From Prochlorococcus sp. AG-347-K10 (GTDB taxonomy: Bacteria; Cyanobacteriota; Cyanobacteriia; PCC-6307; Cyanobiaceae): 64,000 nt of DNA. The stretch is taken from NCBI GenBank assembly GCA_003278955.1, contig QCCB01000004.1:1-64000 (forward strand). The letters run 5' to 3'. Every line of letters starts with the position of its first letter. Position 1 is the stretch's first letter. Positions 9,213 to 19,479 of the stretch are shown one piece after another. The notes below the pieces were generated by a model. It was given only the letters and a program-made list of their open reading frames with translations, was not told where the DNA came from and did no database searches. Both the position numbers and the translations under genes were made by a program.

Positions 9213-10325
9213 ATGGATTTGCTAAAAAGTCCTCTTTATTCAAAATATGTTGAATCCAATGCAAAATTAGTGGATTTTGCAGGTTGGGAAATGCCCATAT
9301 CATTTTCAGGATTAATTAAAGAGCATGAATCAGTTAGATCTTCAGCAGGATTATTTGATATTTCTCACATGGGTGTGATTTCTATCAAGGGAATCAATCC
9401 AAAGGATTATATTCAAAAACTTTTTCCTACTAATTTATATTCCTTTTCTGAAGGACAGGGACTTTATACAGTAATGCTCAATGATAAAGGAGGAATAATA
9501 GATGACTTAATAATTTATGACCTTGGTATACAAGAAAATGACATATCAGAATTATTATTAATAGTTAATGCAAGTAGATATGAAGAAGATTTTCAATGGA
9601 TAAAAAATAATTTAAATAAATCTGAAATTTTGATAAAAAACTTTAAAAAAGACAAAGTACTTTTAGCACTACAGGGAAAAAACTCATTCAATATATTTGA
9701 AGAATGGATTGAATCTTCGGTCTCACATATCCCTAACTTTGGATGCGAATATAAAATTTTTAAACATATTTCGCCTAAAGAAAAAATTTTCTTTTCAAAG
9801 ACAGGCTATACGGGGGAAAATGGTCTAGAAATACTTTTATCTAAAAAAGCAGCAATTAATTTATGGGATTTCTCAATTGCCAAAAATGTTGCACCTTGTG
9901 GTTTAGGAGCTAGAGATACTCTTAGACTTGAAGCAGGCATGCATCTTTATGGGCAAGACATAAATGAAGAAACTTCTCCATATGAGGCAGGGTTAGGCTG
10001 GCTAGTACATCTAGAGAATAATCACGAATTCTTTGGAAGAAGATTTCTTGAAGAACAGTCAAGATTAGGTATTCAAAAAAAGTTAGTTGGTCTCTCTATA
10101 GAAGGAAAAGCAATAGGAAGAAAAGGTTGCGCAGTTCTTAAAGGTGAAGAAAATATTGGGACTATCACAAGCGGCAGTTGGTCTCCAACTAAACAACAAG
10201 CTATAGCTTTTGCATACATCAATACTTCGCATGCCTTAATAAATAATGAAGTTCAAATATCAATAAGAGGCAAGAAATTCAAAGGGATAATAACAAAGAG
10301 AGCGTTTTATAAAAAAAATTATTAA
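9213..10325 (+). CDS. gcvT: glycine cleavage system aminomethyltransferase (T protein)
   Basis: A 370-residue tetrahydrofolate-dependent aminomethyltransferase of the glycine cleavage complex. Typical stretches are [11 protein letters not shown] and [11 protein letters not shown] near the N-terminus, [11 protein letters not shown] in the middle, then [21 protein letters not shown], and a C-terminal barrel with [11 protein letters not shown]. The length is that of bacterial GcvT. The other subunits (P and H proteins) are not in the window. It sits 50 bp after speB. I see no glycine riboswitch in the short upstream gap. Confidence 0.96.
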   Translation: MDLLKSPLYSKYVESNAKLVDFAGWEMPISFSGLIKEHESVRSSAGLFDISHMGVISIKGINPKDYIQKLFPTNLYSFSEGQGLYTVMLNDKGGIIDDLIIYDLGIQENDISELLLIVNASRYEEDFQWIKNNLNKSEILIKNFKKDKVLLALQGKNSFNIFEEWIESSVSHIPNFGCEYKIFKHISPKEKIFFSKTGYTGENGLEILLSKKAAINLWDFSIAKNVAPCGLGARDTLRLEAGMHLYGQDINEETSPYEAGLGWLVHLENNHEFFGRRFLEEQSRLGIQKKLVGLSIEGKAIGRKGCAVLKGEENIGTITSGSWSPTKQQAIAFAYINTSHALINNEVQISIRGKKFKGIITKRAFYKKNY

Positions 10326-10380
10326 CTAAATTTACCCTTAAAGAATTATTATAAGTTATTGATAAATAAATCATACTTAG

Positions 10381-12177
10381 ATGAGAAACAAAATTTGCAA
10401 AGAACTCAATAATACAGATATTGGTAAATTAGTTAATTTATGCGGATGGGTTGATAGAAGAAGAGATCATGGTGGTGTAATTTTTATTGATTTAAGAGAC
10501 CATAGTGGATTTCTACAAATAACAATTAACCCCGATGATGGTGCAGATCTATTTAAACAGGCAGAAACTCTAAGAAATGAAACAGTAATAATGGTTAGCG
10601 GAATTATTAACGAAAGGCCAAAAGATTCAATAAATAAAAATTTAAGTACTGGAGAGTTAGAGCTTAAAGTTAAAGATTTGCAAATTCTCAACCAAATGAA
10701 AAAAACCCTACCTTTTCCAGTATCTATACATGATTATGAAAATACAAAGGAGGAACTCAGATTAAGATATAGATACCTTGATTTAAGAAGAGGCAAATTA
10801 CTACAAAATTTAAAAACAAGACATAAAATTATTAAAGTTGCTAGAGAATTTCTTGATAATTTTGGATTTACAGAAGTAGAGACTCCATTACTTACAAAAT
10901 CAACTCCAGAAGGCGCTCGCGATTTTCTTGTTCCTGCTCGTCTTTCGAATGGAGAATTTTTTGCTCTACCTCAATCCCCACAACTATTTAAACAACTTTT
11001 AATGGTGGGAGGCTTAGATAAGTATTATCAAATCGCAAAATGCTTCCGTGATGAAGACTTAAGGGCAGATAGACAACCAGAGTTTACGCAATTAGATATA
11101 GAAATGAGCTTTATTAATGCAGAAGAAATAATCTCTTTTAATGAAAGTCTTATAAAAAAAATATGGAAAGAAGTATTAAATATTGATTTTGATAATGCTT
11201 TTCCAAGAATGTCGTGGCAAGCAGCAATGGATAATTACGGCACTGATAGACCAGACACTAGATATCAAATGTTATTAAAAGATTTAGGAGAGGTATTAGG
11301 TGATATTGGCTTTAATATTTTCACCAAGGCAATTAAGTCTGGAGGTTCTATAAAATCTATAACAGTCAAAGGAGGTAATTTAAGTATTAGCAACGTAAGA
11401 ATTAAACCCGGAGGTGATATCTTTCAAGTAGCTCAAGATGCGGGAGCTGGTGGTTTGGCCTTTATAAGGGTCAAAGGAGATGAGCTTGAGACTATTGGGG
11501 CAATTAAAAATAATCTAAATGAAGAGCATATAGCTGATATTTTAAGAATCACCGAAGCACAAGATGGAGACTTAATACTCTTGGGTGCTGGAGATAAACA
11601 AATTGTCAACCAGTCATTAGATAGAGTGAGACAATACATCGCAAAAGACTTAAATCTCATAGATAAAAGTAAATGGAATTTCTTATGGGTAACTGATTTC
11701 CCAATGTTTGAGAGAAATGAAGAGGAAAATAGATATGAAGCTCTACATCATCCTTTTTGTTCTCCAAAAAATATAAAATCTAAAGATCCTGAAAACTTGC
11801 AGAAAGAAATCGAGGACTCTATAGCAAATGCTTATGACTTAGTTCTTAATGGCTTAGAATTAGGAGGTGGGTCTTTACGTATTCACGAAGCAAACTTGCA
11901 AATAGAGGTTTTGAAAACGGTAGGACTTACTGCTAAAGAGATTAATGAAAAATTTGGATTTTTAATAGAGGCCTTAGAAATGGGTGCTCCTCCTCATGGT
12001 GGAATAGCGTTTGGATTAGATCGTATTACCATGCTGATCATAGGTGCAGATTCAATCAGAGAAACAATAGCGTTTCCAAAAAATCAACAAGCAAAATGTC
12101 TTCTCACAAATGCGCCTTCAAATGTCTCAGAATCACAATTAAAAGAATTAGATATTGAAATAACAATTGATGAATAA
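10381..12177 (+). CDS. aspS: aspartyl-tRNA synthetase
   Basis: A 598-residue class II synthetase of the bacterial AspRS type. It has an N-terminal OB-fold anticodon-binding domain ([23 protein letters not shown]), motif 2 with [20 protein letters not shown], and motif 3 with GIAFGLDRI. The GAD insertion domain typical of bacterial enzymes lies between (about residues 290-410). It follows gcvT by 55 bp on the same strand. Whether it also charges tRNA-Asn cannot be judged from this window. Confidence 0.97.
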   Translation: MRNKICKELNNTDIGKLVNLCGWVDRRRDHGGVIFIDLRDHSGFLQITINPDDGADLFKQAETLRNETVIMVSGIINERPKDSINKNLSTGELELKVKDLQILNQMKKTLPFPVSIHDYENTKEELRLRYRYLDLRRGKLLQNLKTRHKIIKVAREFLDNFGFTEVETPLLTKSTPEGARDFLVPARLSNGEFFALPQSPQLFKQLLMVGGLDKYYQIAKCFRDEDLRADRQPEFTQLDIEMSFINAEEIISFNESLIKKIWKEVLNIDFDNAFPRMSWQAAMDNYGTDRPDTRYQMLLKDLGEVLGDIGFNIFTKAIKSGGSIKSITVKGGNLSISNVRIKPGGDIFQVAQDAGAGGLAFIRVKGDELETIGAIKNNLNEEHIADILRITEAQDGDLILLGAGDKQIVNQSLDRVRQYIAKDLNLIDKSKWNFLWVTDFPMFERNEEENRYEALHHPFCSPKNIKSKDPENLQKEIEDSIANAYDLVLNGLELGGGSLRIHEANLQIEVLKTVGLTAKEINEKFGFLIEALEMGAPPHGGIAFGLDRITMLIIGADSIRETIAFPKNQQAKCLLTNAPSNVSESQLKELDIEITIDE

Positions 12178-12252
12178 GAATATATATGGATGATCTAAAA
12201 GTTTTTTGTTTAAATAAAATATAAGGAGGCAGTGCTTAATTAAAAATATTTA

Positions 12253-13863
12253 ATGTCAAAATTTGTTTTTGTCACCGGAGGAGTAGTTTCTAGCATTGGT
12301 AAAGGAATCGTAGCTGCAAGTTTAGGTAGATTATTAAAGTCTAGAGGATATAGTGTTTCAATATTAAAACTTGATCCATATCTAAATGTTGATCCAGGCA
12401 CAATGAGCCCTTTTCAACATGGAGAAGTATTTGTAACCGAAGATGGGGCTGAAACCGATCTAGATTTAGGTCACTACGAAAGATTTACTGATACTGCAAT
12501 GACTAGGTTGAATAGTGTAACAACGGGATCTATTTATCAAGCAGTTATTAATAAAGAAAGAAGAGGTAATTATAACGGTGGAACTGTGCAAGTAATACCT
12601 CACATAACGGGAGAAATTAGAGAAAGGATTCATAGAGTAGCCGCTAACAGCAATGCAGATATTATTATTACTGAAATTGGTGGAACAGTTGGTGATATTG
12701 AATCTCTACCTTTTTTAGAGGCAATAAGAGAATTCAAAAATGATGTCAATAGGAACGATGTTGCATACATACACGTCACATTACTTCCTTACATCAAAAC
12801 CTCTGGCGAAATAAAAACTAAACCAACACAACACTCAGTGAAAGAATTAAGATCAATTGGAATTCAGCCAGATTTACTTGTATGCCGAAGTGATAAATCT
12901 ATCAATGAAGCTCTTAAAAAAAAGCTTAGTGGTTTTTGCGGTGTCAGTATCAACTCTGTAATTGAAGCTTTAGACGCAGACAGTATTTATTCTGTACCTC
13001 TTTCTTTAAAAAAAGAAGGTTTATGCAAAGAAACCCTGCAGTACTTAGACCTTGAAGATAAAAAATGTGATTTGAAAAATTGGGAGCAACTAATACACAA
13101 CTTAAGAAATCCTGGAGATCCAATAAAAGTTGCCCTTGTAGGCAAATATATTGAACTTGGAGATGCATATTTATCCGTTGTTGAAGCTTTAAGACATGCA
13201 TGCATTGAACAAAAGGCTTTATTAGATTTACATTGGGTCAGTGCTGAAATGATAGAAAAAAATTCAGCAGAAACTTACTTAAATGAAGTTGATGCAATTG
13301 TAGTACCCGGGGGATTTGGTAATAGAGGAGTCAATGGAAAAATTTCGGCTATAAAATTCGCAAGAGAAAATAAAATTCCCTTTTTAGGTTTGTGCCTTGG
13401 TATGCAATGTGCAGTTATAGAATGGGCCAGGAATGTAGCTCATCTTCCAGATGCATCTAGTTCAGAACTAGACCCAAACACTCCAAATCCAGTGATACAT
13501 TTATTACCAGAACAGGAAGATGTAGTTGATTTAGGTGGGACAATGAGACTTGGAGTTTATCCATGTAGATTGACAAAAAATACAACTGGAAAAAACTTAT
13601 ATGACGAGGATGTTATTTATGAGAGACATCGACATAGATACGAATTTAATAATTACTACAAACAAAGTTTTTTAGATTCTGGATACAAAATTAGTGGTAC
13701 ATCACCAGATGGCAGATTAGTTGAATTAATTGAGTTAGAAAATCATCCATACTTCTTAGCCTGTCAATATCATCCTGAGTTTTTATCAAGACCTGGCAAA
13801 CCTCATCCTTTATTTAAAGGATTAATAAAAGCCTCTCAAGATAAGTTAACTCAATCAAATTAA
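12253..13863 (+). CDS. pyrG: CTP synthase
   Basis: A 536-residue enzyme that aminates UTP to CTP with glutamine and ATP. The N-terminal synthetase domain starts with [10 protein letters not shown] (P-loop-like) and has [19 protein letters not shown] and [14 protein letters not shown]. The C-terminal class I glutamine amidotransferase domain has GLCLGMQ with the nucleophile Cys and the His-Glu pair in HPEF. Length is standard. A perfect AAGGAGG lies 23 nt before the ATG, further than normal for translation initiation. It heads a run that continues with queE and queC. Confidence 0.97.
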   Translation: MSKFVFVTGGVVSSIGKGIVAASLGRLLKSRGYSVSILKLDPYLNVDPGTMSPFQHGEVFVTEDGAETDLDLGHYERFTDTAMTRLNSVTTGSIYQAVINKERRGNYNGGTVQVIPHITGEIRERIHRVAANSNADIIITEIGGTVGDIESLPFLEAIREFKNDVNRNDVAYIHVTLLPYIKTSGEIKTKPTQHSVKELRSIGIQPDLLVCRSDKSINEALKKKLSGFCGVSINSVIEALDADSIYSVPLSLKKEGLCKETLQYLDLEDKKCDLKNWEQLIHNLRNPGDPIKVALVGKYIELGDAYLSVVEALRHACIEQKALLDLHWVSAEMIEKNSAETYLNEVDAIVVPGGFGNRGVNGKISAIKFARENKIPFLGLCLGMQCAVIEWARNVAHLPDASSSELDPNTPNPVIHLLPEQEDVVDLGGTMRLGVYPCRLTKNTTGKNLYDEDVIYERHRHRYEFNNYYKQSFLDSGYKISGTSPDGRLVELIELENHPYFLACQYHPEFLSRPGKPHPLFKGLIKASQDKLTQSN

Positions 13864-13881
13864 TATTCTCTATTTTTTTGA

Positions 13882-14559
13882 ATGAAAATGACAAATTTTT
13901 TACCCTTAGTCGAACAATTTCATTCATTACAAGGTGAAGGTTATCACGCTGGAAAAAGTGCTTTTTTTGTAAGATTAGCCGGATGTAAAGTTGGATGTTC
14001 GTGGTGCGATACCAAGAATTCATGGGACGAGAAAAAACACCCTTCTATATCAATTGAAAAAATAATAGATCGCATAAAAATTGCCAGAAAAAAAGGAGCA
14101 TCTTTTTGCGTTATTACAGGTGGAGAACCTTTACAACATAACTTGGATAATTTTTGCAAAGCCATAAAAAAGATGACGACAGCAGAAAAACAAAAGCCAA
14201 TGAAAATTCATATTGAGACAAGTGGAGTTAATTCGATATCAGGAAGCTATGACTGGATTACTTTATCTCCTAAAAGACACTCGCCTCCAAAAAATTATTT
14301 TTTAAAAAACTGTAATGAAATCAAAATAATCATAAATGAAATAGAAGATATTGAATTCGCTATTCAAATAAAAAAAGAAACTTTAAAACAATATCAACCC
14401 TCTAAAAGCGAAAATGGATTAAAAAAAGAAGATAAAATTTTTTATTTACAGCCAGCATGGAACAATGCGAATGGTTTTTCTCTTGCTATCGATTTCGTAA
14501 AAAATAACCCCGATTGGAAATTGAGCCTTCAAACTCACAAATACTTAAAAATTAATTGA
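13882..14559 (+). CDS. queE: 7-carboxy-7-deazaguanine synthase (radical SAM)
   Basis: A 225-residue radical SAM enzyme that converts carboxytetrahydropterin to 7-carboxy-7-deazaguanine, the second-stage step of queuosine precursor synthesis. Cys35, Cys39 and Cys42 form the CxxxCxxC cluster motif (CKVGCSWC), in the QueE context FHSLQGEG...GKSAFFVRLAGC. The SAM-binding TGGEPL follows. The next gene is queC, which uses this product, and queG lies 42 kb further on. The ATG at 13882 is used; a second Met two codons on is possible. Confidence 0.95.
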   Translation: MKMTNFLPLVEQFHSLQGEGYHAGKSAFFVRLAGCKVGCSWCDTKNSWDEKKHPSISIEKIIDRIKIARKKGASFCVITGGEPLQHNLDNFCKAIKKMTTAEKQKPMKIHIETSGVNSISGSYDWITLSPKRHSPPKNYFLKNCNEIKIIINEIEDIEFAIQIKKETLKQYQPSKSENGLKKEDKIFYLQPAWNNANGFSLAIDFVKNNPDWKLSLQTHKYLKIN

Positions 14560-14565
14560 AATCAT

Positions 14566-15237
14566 ATGACTCTTAAAAATAAATCGATAGTAGTTTTATT
14601 ATCTGGAGGTTTAGATTCTTCTACAGTTACTGGTATCGCCAAAAAATCCGAAGCTAAAATTTTTGGCCTTTCATTTGACTACGGTCAACGTCATAAAAAA
14701 GAATTAAATTCTGCATCAATAATTGCAAAACACTTTGATATCGAAGAATTTAAAATCATTAAACTTGACTTATCTTTATGGGGAGGCTCTTCATTAACTG
14801 ATACTCAAAAAAATATTCCAATAGAAGGAGTACAGACTAATACAATTCCTAGTACTTATGTTCCTGGGAGAAATACTATATTTATTTCCGTTGCACTAAG
14901 TTATGCCGAAGCAATTGATGCTGATTTTATAGGATTAGGAGTTAATGCACTAGATTATTCCGGTTATCCAGATTGCAGACCTGACTACATTAAAAAATTT
15001 CAAGAGTTAGCAGATTTAGCCAATAAAAGAGGAAGAGAAAATAATCCAATAAAACTTTGGACACCACTATTAGATTTAAATAAAGAGGAAATTATTAAAT
15101 TAGCTTTTGATAATCATGTCCCCTTAGATAAAACATGGAGTTGTTATTCGGGTAATTCAAAACCATGCGGTAAGTGTGATAGCTGCAGAATTAGAAATGC
15201 CGCTTATAAAAAATGGCTTAATAACAATAATAAATAA
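14566..15237 (+). CDS. queC: 7-cyano-7-deazaguanine synthase
   Basis: A 223-residue ATP-dependent enzyme that turns 7-carboxy-7-deazaguanine into the nitrile preQ0. The N-terminal PP-loop is LLSGGLDSST. FDYGQRHKKEL follows it. Four Cys ligate the structural zinc near the C-terminus in SCYSGNSKPCGKCDSCRIR. Six bp separate it from queE. Its TAA shares an A with the ATG of pabB (TAATG), so translation may be coupled into the folate genes. Confidence 0.96.
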   Translation: MTLKNKSIVVLLSGGLDSSTVTGIAKKSEAKIFGLSFDYGQRHKKELNSASIIAKHFDIEEFKIIKLDLSLWGGSSLTDTQKNIPIEGVQTNTIPSTYVPGRNTIFISVALSYAEAIDADFIGLGVNALDYSGYPDCRPDYIKKFQELADLANKRGRENNPIKLWTPLLDLNKEEIIKLAFDNHVPLDKTWSCYSGNSKPCGKCDSCRIRNAAYKKWLNNNNK

Positions 15238-16553
15238 TGAAAATAAAAAAAATAATTCTAGAAAAATGGATAGATCCAGCACTGATTACGCATCATCTAA
15301 CAAAAAATTTCGGAGATAAGGGATTAGCTTGGCTAGACAGTGATGGAAAAGAAAATGGGGAATGGTCAATAATAGGAATTAAACCTAAAAAAATAATTCA
15401 ATCAAGAGATATCGATAACTTAGACAAAACTAATAATCCATTTAACAATTTAAGAAATATTGAAAAAGGATTTTGGATCGGATGGTTAAGTTATGAAGCT
15501 GGAGTTTTCATAGAACCCAAAAACCCATGGCGAAAATCTAATATGGCAACTTTATGGATTGCATCATATGATCCAATCATTAAATGTAATCTAATAAAAA
15601 AAGAAATAATTATCGAAGGCACAAACTCATCTGAACTGATGAATTATAAAAAAATAATCAACAATATTAAAAATATTGAAGAAGAAAATATTATTAAAAC
15701 AAATTTGAATTTTGATTTTTCAAAAATCAATTTGGACGAAATGGCTGAAAAATTTCAGAAAAATATTCTAAAATTGAAAAAATTAATTTCCTTAGGGGAT
15801 ATATTTCAAGCAAACCTAACAACTAAATGCGAAATTGAATCTTCCAAAACCTATAATCCTCTAGATATTTATTTGAAAATAAGAAGAAAATTAAGAGCTC
15901 CCTTCGGAGGAATAATAATAAATAATGATAATTATAGAGAGGCTGTATTATCTACCTCGCCAGAAAGATTTATAAAAATAGATAATAAAAATTTTGTAGA
16001 ATCAAGACCAATCAAAGGAACTAGAACCAGAGATAAGGATTTAAATCAAGACGCACTTAATGCTATCGATTTAATAACGAACGAAAAAGATAGAGCCGAA
16101 AATATTATGATTGTTGACCTAATAAGAAACGATTTAAGTAAAGTTTGCGAAACAGGAAGTATTATCGTGCCAGAGATATTAAAGCTTGAAAGTTTCTTAA
16201 AAGTTCATCATCTAACATCAGTAATCAAAGGCAAATTAAAAAAAGACAAAAACTGGATTGATTTACTAAAAGCTTGTTGGCCTGGGGGCTCTATCACTGG
16301 AGCACCTAAATTAAGATCATGCCAGAGACTTTTCGAATTAGAAGAATGTGAACGTGGACCATATTGTGGCTCATTTTTGAAGCTTGACTGGAATGGAGAG
16401 TTTGACAGCAATATACTAATAAGATCTTTTTTAATTAAAGGCAAAAAAATCAATATATATGCTGGTTGCGGAATAGTTATTGACTCAAACCCTGAAGAGG
16501 AAACTAATGAACTAAAGTGGAAACTTTTACCGTTAATTGATTCACTAAAATGA
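15237..16553 (+). CDS. pabB: aminodeoxychorismate synthase component I / anthranilate synthase component I family
   Basis: A 438-residue chorismate-using enzyme. The C-terminal chorismate-binding domain has STSPERF, PIKGTRTR with Lys260, ERAENIMIVDLIRNDL-like region, and PGGSITGAPK. The PIKGT form, with a Lys in place of the Ala of TrpE, is typical of PabB, so 4-amino-4-deoxychorismate for folate is the likely product. The next gene is a PabC-like lyase (4-bp ATGA overlap), which fits. No glutaminase subunit (PabA) is seen here. Confidence 0.9.
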   Translation: MKIKKIILEKWIDPALITHHLTKNFGDKGLAWLDSDGKENGEWSIIGIKPKKIIQSRDIDNLDKTNNPFNNLRNIEKGFWIGWLSYEAGVFIEPKNPWRKSNMATLWIASYDPIIKCNLIKKEIIIEGTNSSELMNYKKIINNIKNIEEENIIKTNLNFDFSKINLDEMAEKFQKNILKLKKLISLGDIFQANLTTKCEIESSKTYNPLDIYLKIRRKLRAPFGGIIINNDNYREAVLSTSPERFIKIDNKNFVESRPIKGTRTRDKDLNQDALNAIDLITNEKDRAENIMIVDLIRNDLSKVCETGSIIVPEILKLESFLKVHHLTSVIKGKLKKDKNWIDLLKACWPGGSITGAPKLRSCQRLFELEECERGPYCGSFLKLDWNGEFDSNILIRSFLIKGKKINIYAGCGIVIDSNPEEETNELKWKLLPLIDSLK

Positions 16554-17377
16554 TTAAAACATTTGGCTGGCACAAGGATCAATGGTTGGATATTGATAAA
16601 ATATTTATTGCTGCTAATAATAGAGGATTAAAATTTGCAGATGGTATATTTGAGACCATTTTGATAAAAGAAAACAAACCTATTCTTTTTGATGAACACC
16701 TGAAGAGGTTAGAAAAAAGTAGCAAGATTTTAAATATTAATCTCAAAATAAATAAATTCACTTTGAGACAACTTATTAATGATGGTATTAGAAAGTTATC
16801 GCTTAAGAATGATCAATTTGCCTCAGTAAGAATAAACTATAGTCGAGGAACTAACGAAGGTAGAACTCTAAAAATTTATAGCACTTTAGAGACAAAAGAT
16901 TTAGATAATTTATGGCTTGAGTTCTATAGAATCAAACCAAATTTTAATCCAATAAGCGTTTGCATTAGTCAAACAGAAAAAATAAATGAATTCAGTCTTA
17001 TAAGTAAATGCAAAACATTTTCCTATAATCAGGCAATACAAGTTTTGACAGAAGCTAATGAAAAATCATTTGATGATTCTATCCTTTTGAATACGTCAGG
17101 TGAACTTTGTTGTGGAAGTACATTTAATCTTCTAATTAAAAGAAATAATCAATGGATAACTCCTAGAAAAGAGAGCGGCTGTTTAGAGGGGATTATGATT
17201 TCTAAAGCTTTAAAATTGAAAATTGTAAAAGAAGAATTAATTCCTCCAGAATTTCAAAATGATGACATAATAGTTGCAATTAATAGCTTATCTTGCAGAC
17301 AAATTAATCAAGTTAATGATTTAAAGCTTAAACCTAAATTCGATCCAATTTACTTTTGGAATTTATTATATAGTTGA
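16550..17377 (+). CDS. pabC: aminodeoxychorismate lyase-like, class IV PLP-dependent enzyme
   Basis: A 275-residue fold-type IV PLP protein. Landmarks are NNRGLKFADGIFETI near the N-terminus, a KCKTFSYNQAIQVLTEA segment holding the likely PLP lysine, and DSILLNTSGELCCGSTFNLLI. Class IV members include branched-chain aminotransferases, D-amino acid transaminases and 4-amino-4-deoxychorismate lyase; translational coupling to pabB points to the lyase giving p-aminobenzoate. The last 28 bp overlap the end of cobA on the other strand. Confidence 0.82.
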   Translation: MIKTFGWHKDQWLDIDKIFIAANNRGLKFADGIFETILIKENKPILFDEHLKRLEKSSKILNINLKINKFTLRQLINDGIRKLSLKNDQFASVRINYSRGTNEGRTLKIYSTLETKDLDNLWLEFYRIKPNFNPISVCISQTEKINEFSLISKCKTFSYNQAIQVLTEANEKSFDDSILLNTSGELCCGSTFNLLIKRNNQWITPRKESGCLEGIMISKALKLKIVKEELIPPEFQNDDIIVAINSLSCRQINQVNDLKLKPKFDPIYFWNLLYS

Positions 17378-18165
17378 ACTTTATTAATATCTGGTAAATA
17401 GACATCAGATACTTTAGTTATATTATTATTAACCTTAAATTCAACAATTTTTCCGATAATTATAATTGACGGGGCTGAAAATTCTTTATCTTTGATTTTA
17501 TCTGGAAGATTATCTAATTTTTCTATCAAACATTTTTGATTTTTTAAGGTAGCTTCTTGAATCACAGCGCATTTAGTATTCTTATCTAAACCACCTAGAA
17601 TTAATTCTTCGACAATATATTCAATATTTTTTATACCCATAAAAATTACTAAGCTATCCGATGATTTAGCTAAATCTCTCCAATTCACTGTCTTTTTATC
17701 CTTATCTATACGCTCGTGTCCAGTGACGAAAGTTACGGAACTAGCAGCATCTCTATGGGTTAGTGGAATACCAAAATATGTGGGGGCAGCTATCCCAGAA
17801 GTAATACCAGGAACGATTTCAACTGAAATTCCATTTTTTTCTAAAATCGATACCTCTTCACCACCTCTAGAAAAAACGAATGGATCTCCCCCTTTAAGCC
17901 TTACGACATTTTTGCCTTCTTTTGCCAATTTCAAAATAAGAGCATTAGTTTCAGCCTGAGGTACAGAACACTTCCCAGCTCTTTTGCCTACGTGGAAAAT
18001 TTCTGTATTTTTTCCTGCCTCTTTTGTTATTTCATCAGGAATTAAAGCATCATGAACTAATGCATCACAATTTTTTATTAGGCGTAAAGCTTTAAGAGTT
18101 AAAAGCTCAGGGTCACCAGGACCTGCTCCAACTAAATAAACAATGCCGGGCACAATAATCTCCAT
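17350..18165 (-). CDS. cobA: uroporphyrinogen-III C-methyltransferase
   Basis: About 271 residues from the ATG at 18165 (a further start codon at 18171 is possible). SUMT adds two methyl groups to uroporphyrinogen III to give precorrin-2, the branch to siroheme and cobalamin. Signature stretches are VGAGPGDPELLTLKA at the N-terminus, GDPFVFSRGGEE with the family motif, and VPGITSGIAAPTYFGIPLTHR. It is the single-domain CobA form, with no CysG-type dehydrogenase. The gene converges with pabC and overlaps it by 28 bp; its start is divergent from the MFS transporter, 30-45 bp away. Confidence 0.95.
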   Translation of the reverse strand: MEIIVPGIVYLVGAGPGDPELLTLKALRLIKNCDALVHDALIPDEITKEAGKNTEIFHVGKRAGKCSVPQAETNALILKLAKEGKNVVRLKGGDPFVFSRGGEEVSILEKNGISVEIVPGITSGIAAPTYFGIPLTHRDAASSVTFVTGHERIDKDKKTVNWRDLAKSSDSLVIFMGIKNIEYIVEELILGGLDKNTKCAVIQEATLKNQKCLIEKLDNLPDKIKDKEFSAPSIIIIGKIVEFKVNNNITKVSDVYLPDINKVQLYNKFQK

Positions 18166-18195
18166 TAACAAGTATGGTAGTAAAAGTTAATTGCT

Positions 18196-19479
18196 ATGAA
18201 GGTAAATATTATGAAAGAAAGTTTATTAAAACCAAATAAAAAATTTACTCTCCTTAGTGCGTTTATCACTCTTCTAAATGATCGTTTAAGTGAAAGTATA
18301 CTGTTACCTATATTACCCTCTTTTGTTTTACTTTTTGATTCTAAAGCAAGTACATATGGTTTATTATCATGCACTTATCAATTAGCTCAATTTACAGCTT
18401 CTCCTTTTATAGGAATTATGAGTGATAGATATGGAAGAAGACCTGTCACTCTTTTTTGTATTACTGGTTCAGTAATAGGAATATCAATATTATCTTTTAC
18501 AGTTCTTTTTAATTGGTCAAATTCAATAGCCTCTATCCCGTTATTTTTATTATTTTTAGCGAGACTAATTGACGGTTTAAGTGGGGGAACTGCAGCTACT
18601 GCAACAACAATTCTTGCAGATATTTCAAGCCCTGAAAAAAGAGCAAAAACATTTGGGCTTATTGGTGTAGCTTTTGGTTTAAGTTTTTTCTTAGGTAATA
18701 TTTTTGTTGTAATTTTTGCAAGAAATACAAATAATAATTTTATTATTCCAGTTTTAATAGCCTCAATCATTCCAATAATAAATTTTCTCCTTGTATTTTT
18801 TTACTTACCAGAAACCAAGCCTAATAGTGACTCAAATAAATCAAAAACTATTTTTAAAAACCCTTTAAAATCTCTATTTACAGTTTTCAAAGAAAAAAAG
18901 ATCAAAAAATTATCATTAGCTTTTTTTATTTACTTTATTGCTTTTACTGGATTGACCAATATCCTGATATTTTTCCTTCAAGAATCTTTAAACTGGACGA
19001 CCAAAGCATCAAGTGGAACTCTTGTTGTAGTAGGAATCATTGCAATTATCGTTCAGGGAGGATTAATTGGGCCTCTGGTAAAGCAATTTGGCGAAATGCG
19101 ATTAACACTAGTCGGATCAGGCTTTATTCTTGTGGCATGTGCTCTTTTAATAACTGCTCCAAAAGAAAATGCAACAATTAATATTTATTCAGCTGTTTCA
19201 TTTTTAGCCGTTGGGGCAGGGTTAATTACGCCCACGTTAAGAGCACTAATATCTAAGAAATTAGACATTGATAAACAAGGATCAATTTTAAGTAACCTTC
19301 AGGGTCTACAGAGTCTTGGAGGAGTTTTAGGAATTGCAATGGCCGGAAGGGTTTATGATAGTTTTGGTCCTAAATCGCCTTTTATAGCTGGTTCCGTAAT
19401 CTTACTTTTTATGATATACCTTATTGCAGAGGGTAAAAATAATAATTCTTTTAAAAATCAAAAATTAAAAGTTTTTTAA
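18196..19479 (+). CDS. major facilitator superfamily transporter, TetA/drug-efflux-like
   Basis: A 427-residue integral membrane protein with about 12 hydrophobic segments. The MFS motif A is clear in the loop between segments 2 and 3 (GIMSDRYGRRPVTLF), and a motif-C-like glycine-rich LIDGLSGGTAATATTILADI follows, as in drug/H+ antiporters of the TetA type. A second half with GLIGPLVKQFGEMR repeats motif A weakly. Substrate cannot be told. The start may be the ATG at 18211, preceded by AAGGT at good spacing, rather than 18196. Its stop overlaps the ppk start (TAATG). Confidence 0.88.
   Translation: MKVNIMKESLLKPNKKFTLLSAFITLLNDRLSESILLPILPSFVLLFDSKASTYGLLSCTYQLAQFTASPFIGIMSDRYGRRPVTLFCITGSVIGISILSFTVLFNWSNSIASIPLFLLFLARLIDGLSGGTAATATTILADISSPEKRAKTFGLIGVAFGLSFFLGNIFVVIFARNTNNNFIIPVLIASIIPIINFLLVFFYLPETKPNSDSNKSKTIFKNPLKSLFTVFKEKKIKKLSLAFFIYFIAFTGLTNILIFFLQESLNWTTKASSGTLVVVGIIAIIVQGGLIGPLVKQFGEMRLTLVGSGFILVACALLITAPKENATINIYSAVSFLAVGAGLITPTLRALISKKLDIDKQGSILSNLQGLQSLGGVLGIAMAGRVYDSFGPKSPFIAGSVILLFMIYLIAEGKNNNSFKNQKLKVF

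Noticed and set aside
13814..14023. Open frames on the strand opposite to queE and many similar antisense frames under known genes (e.g. in pyrG, purL, dnaN, argH)
   Set aside because: They lie fully inside well-supported genes, have no family features, and arise from the codon bias of the AT-rich genes on the other strand.
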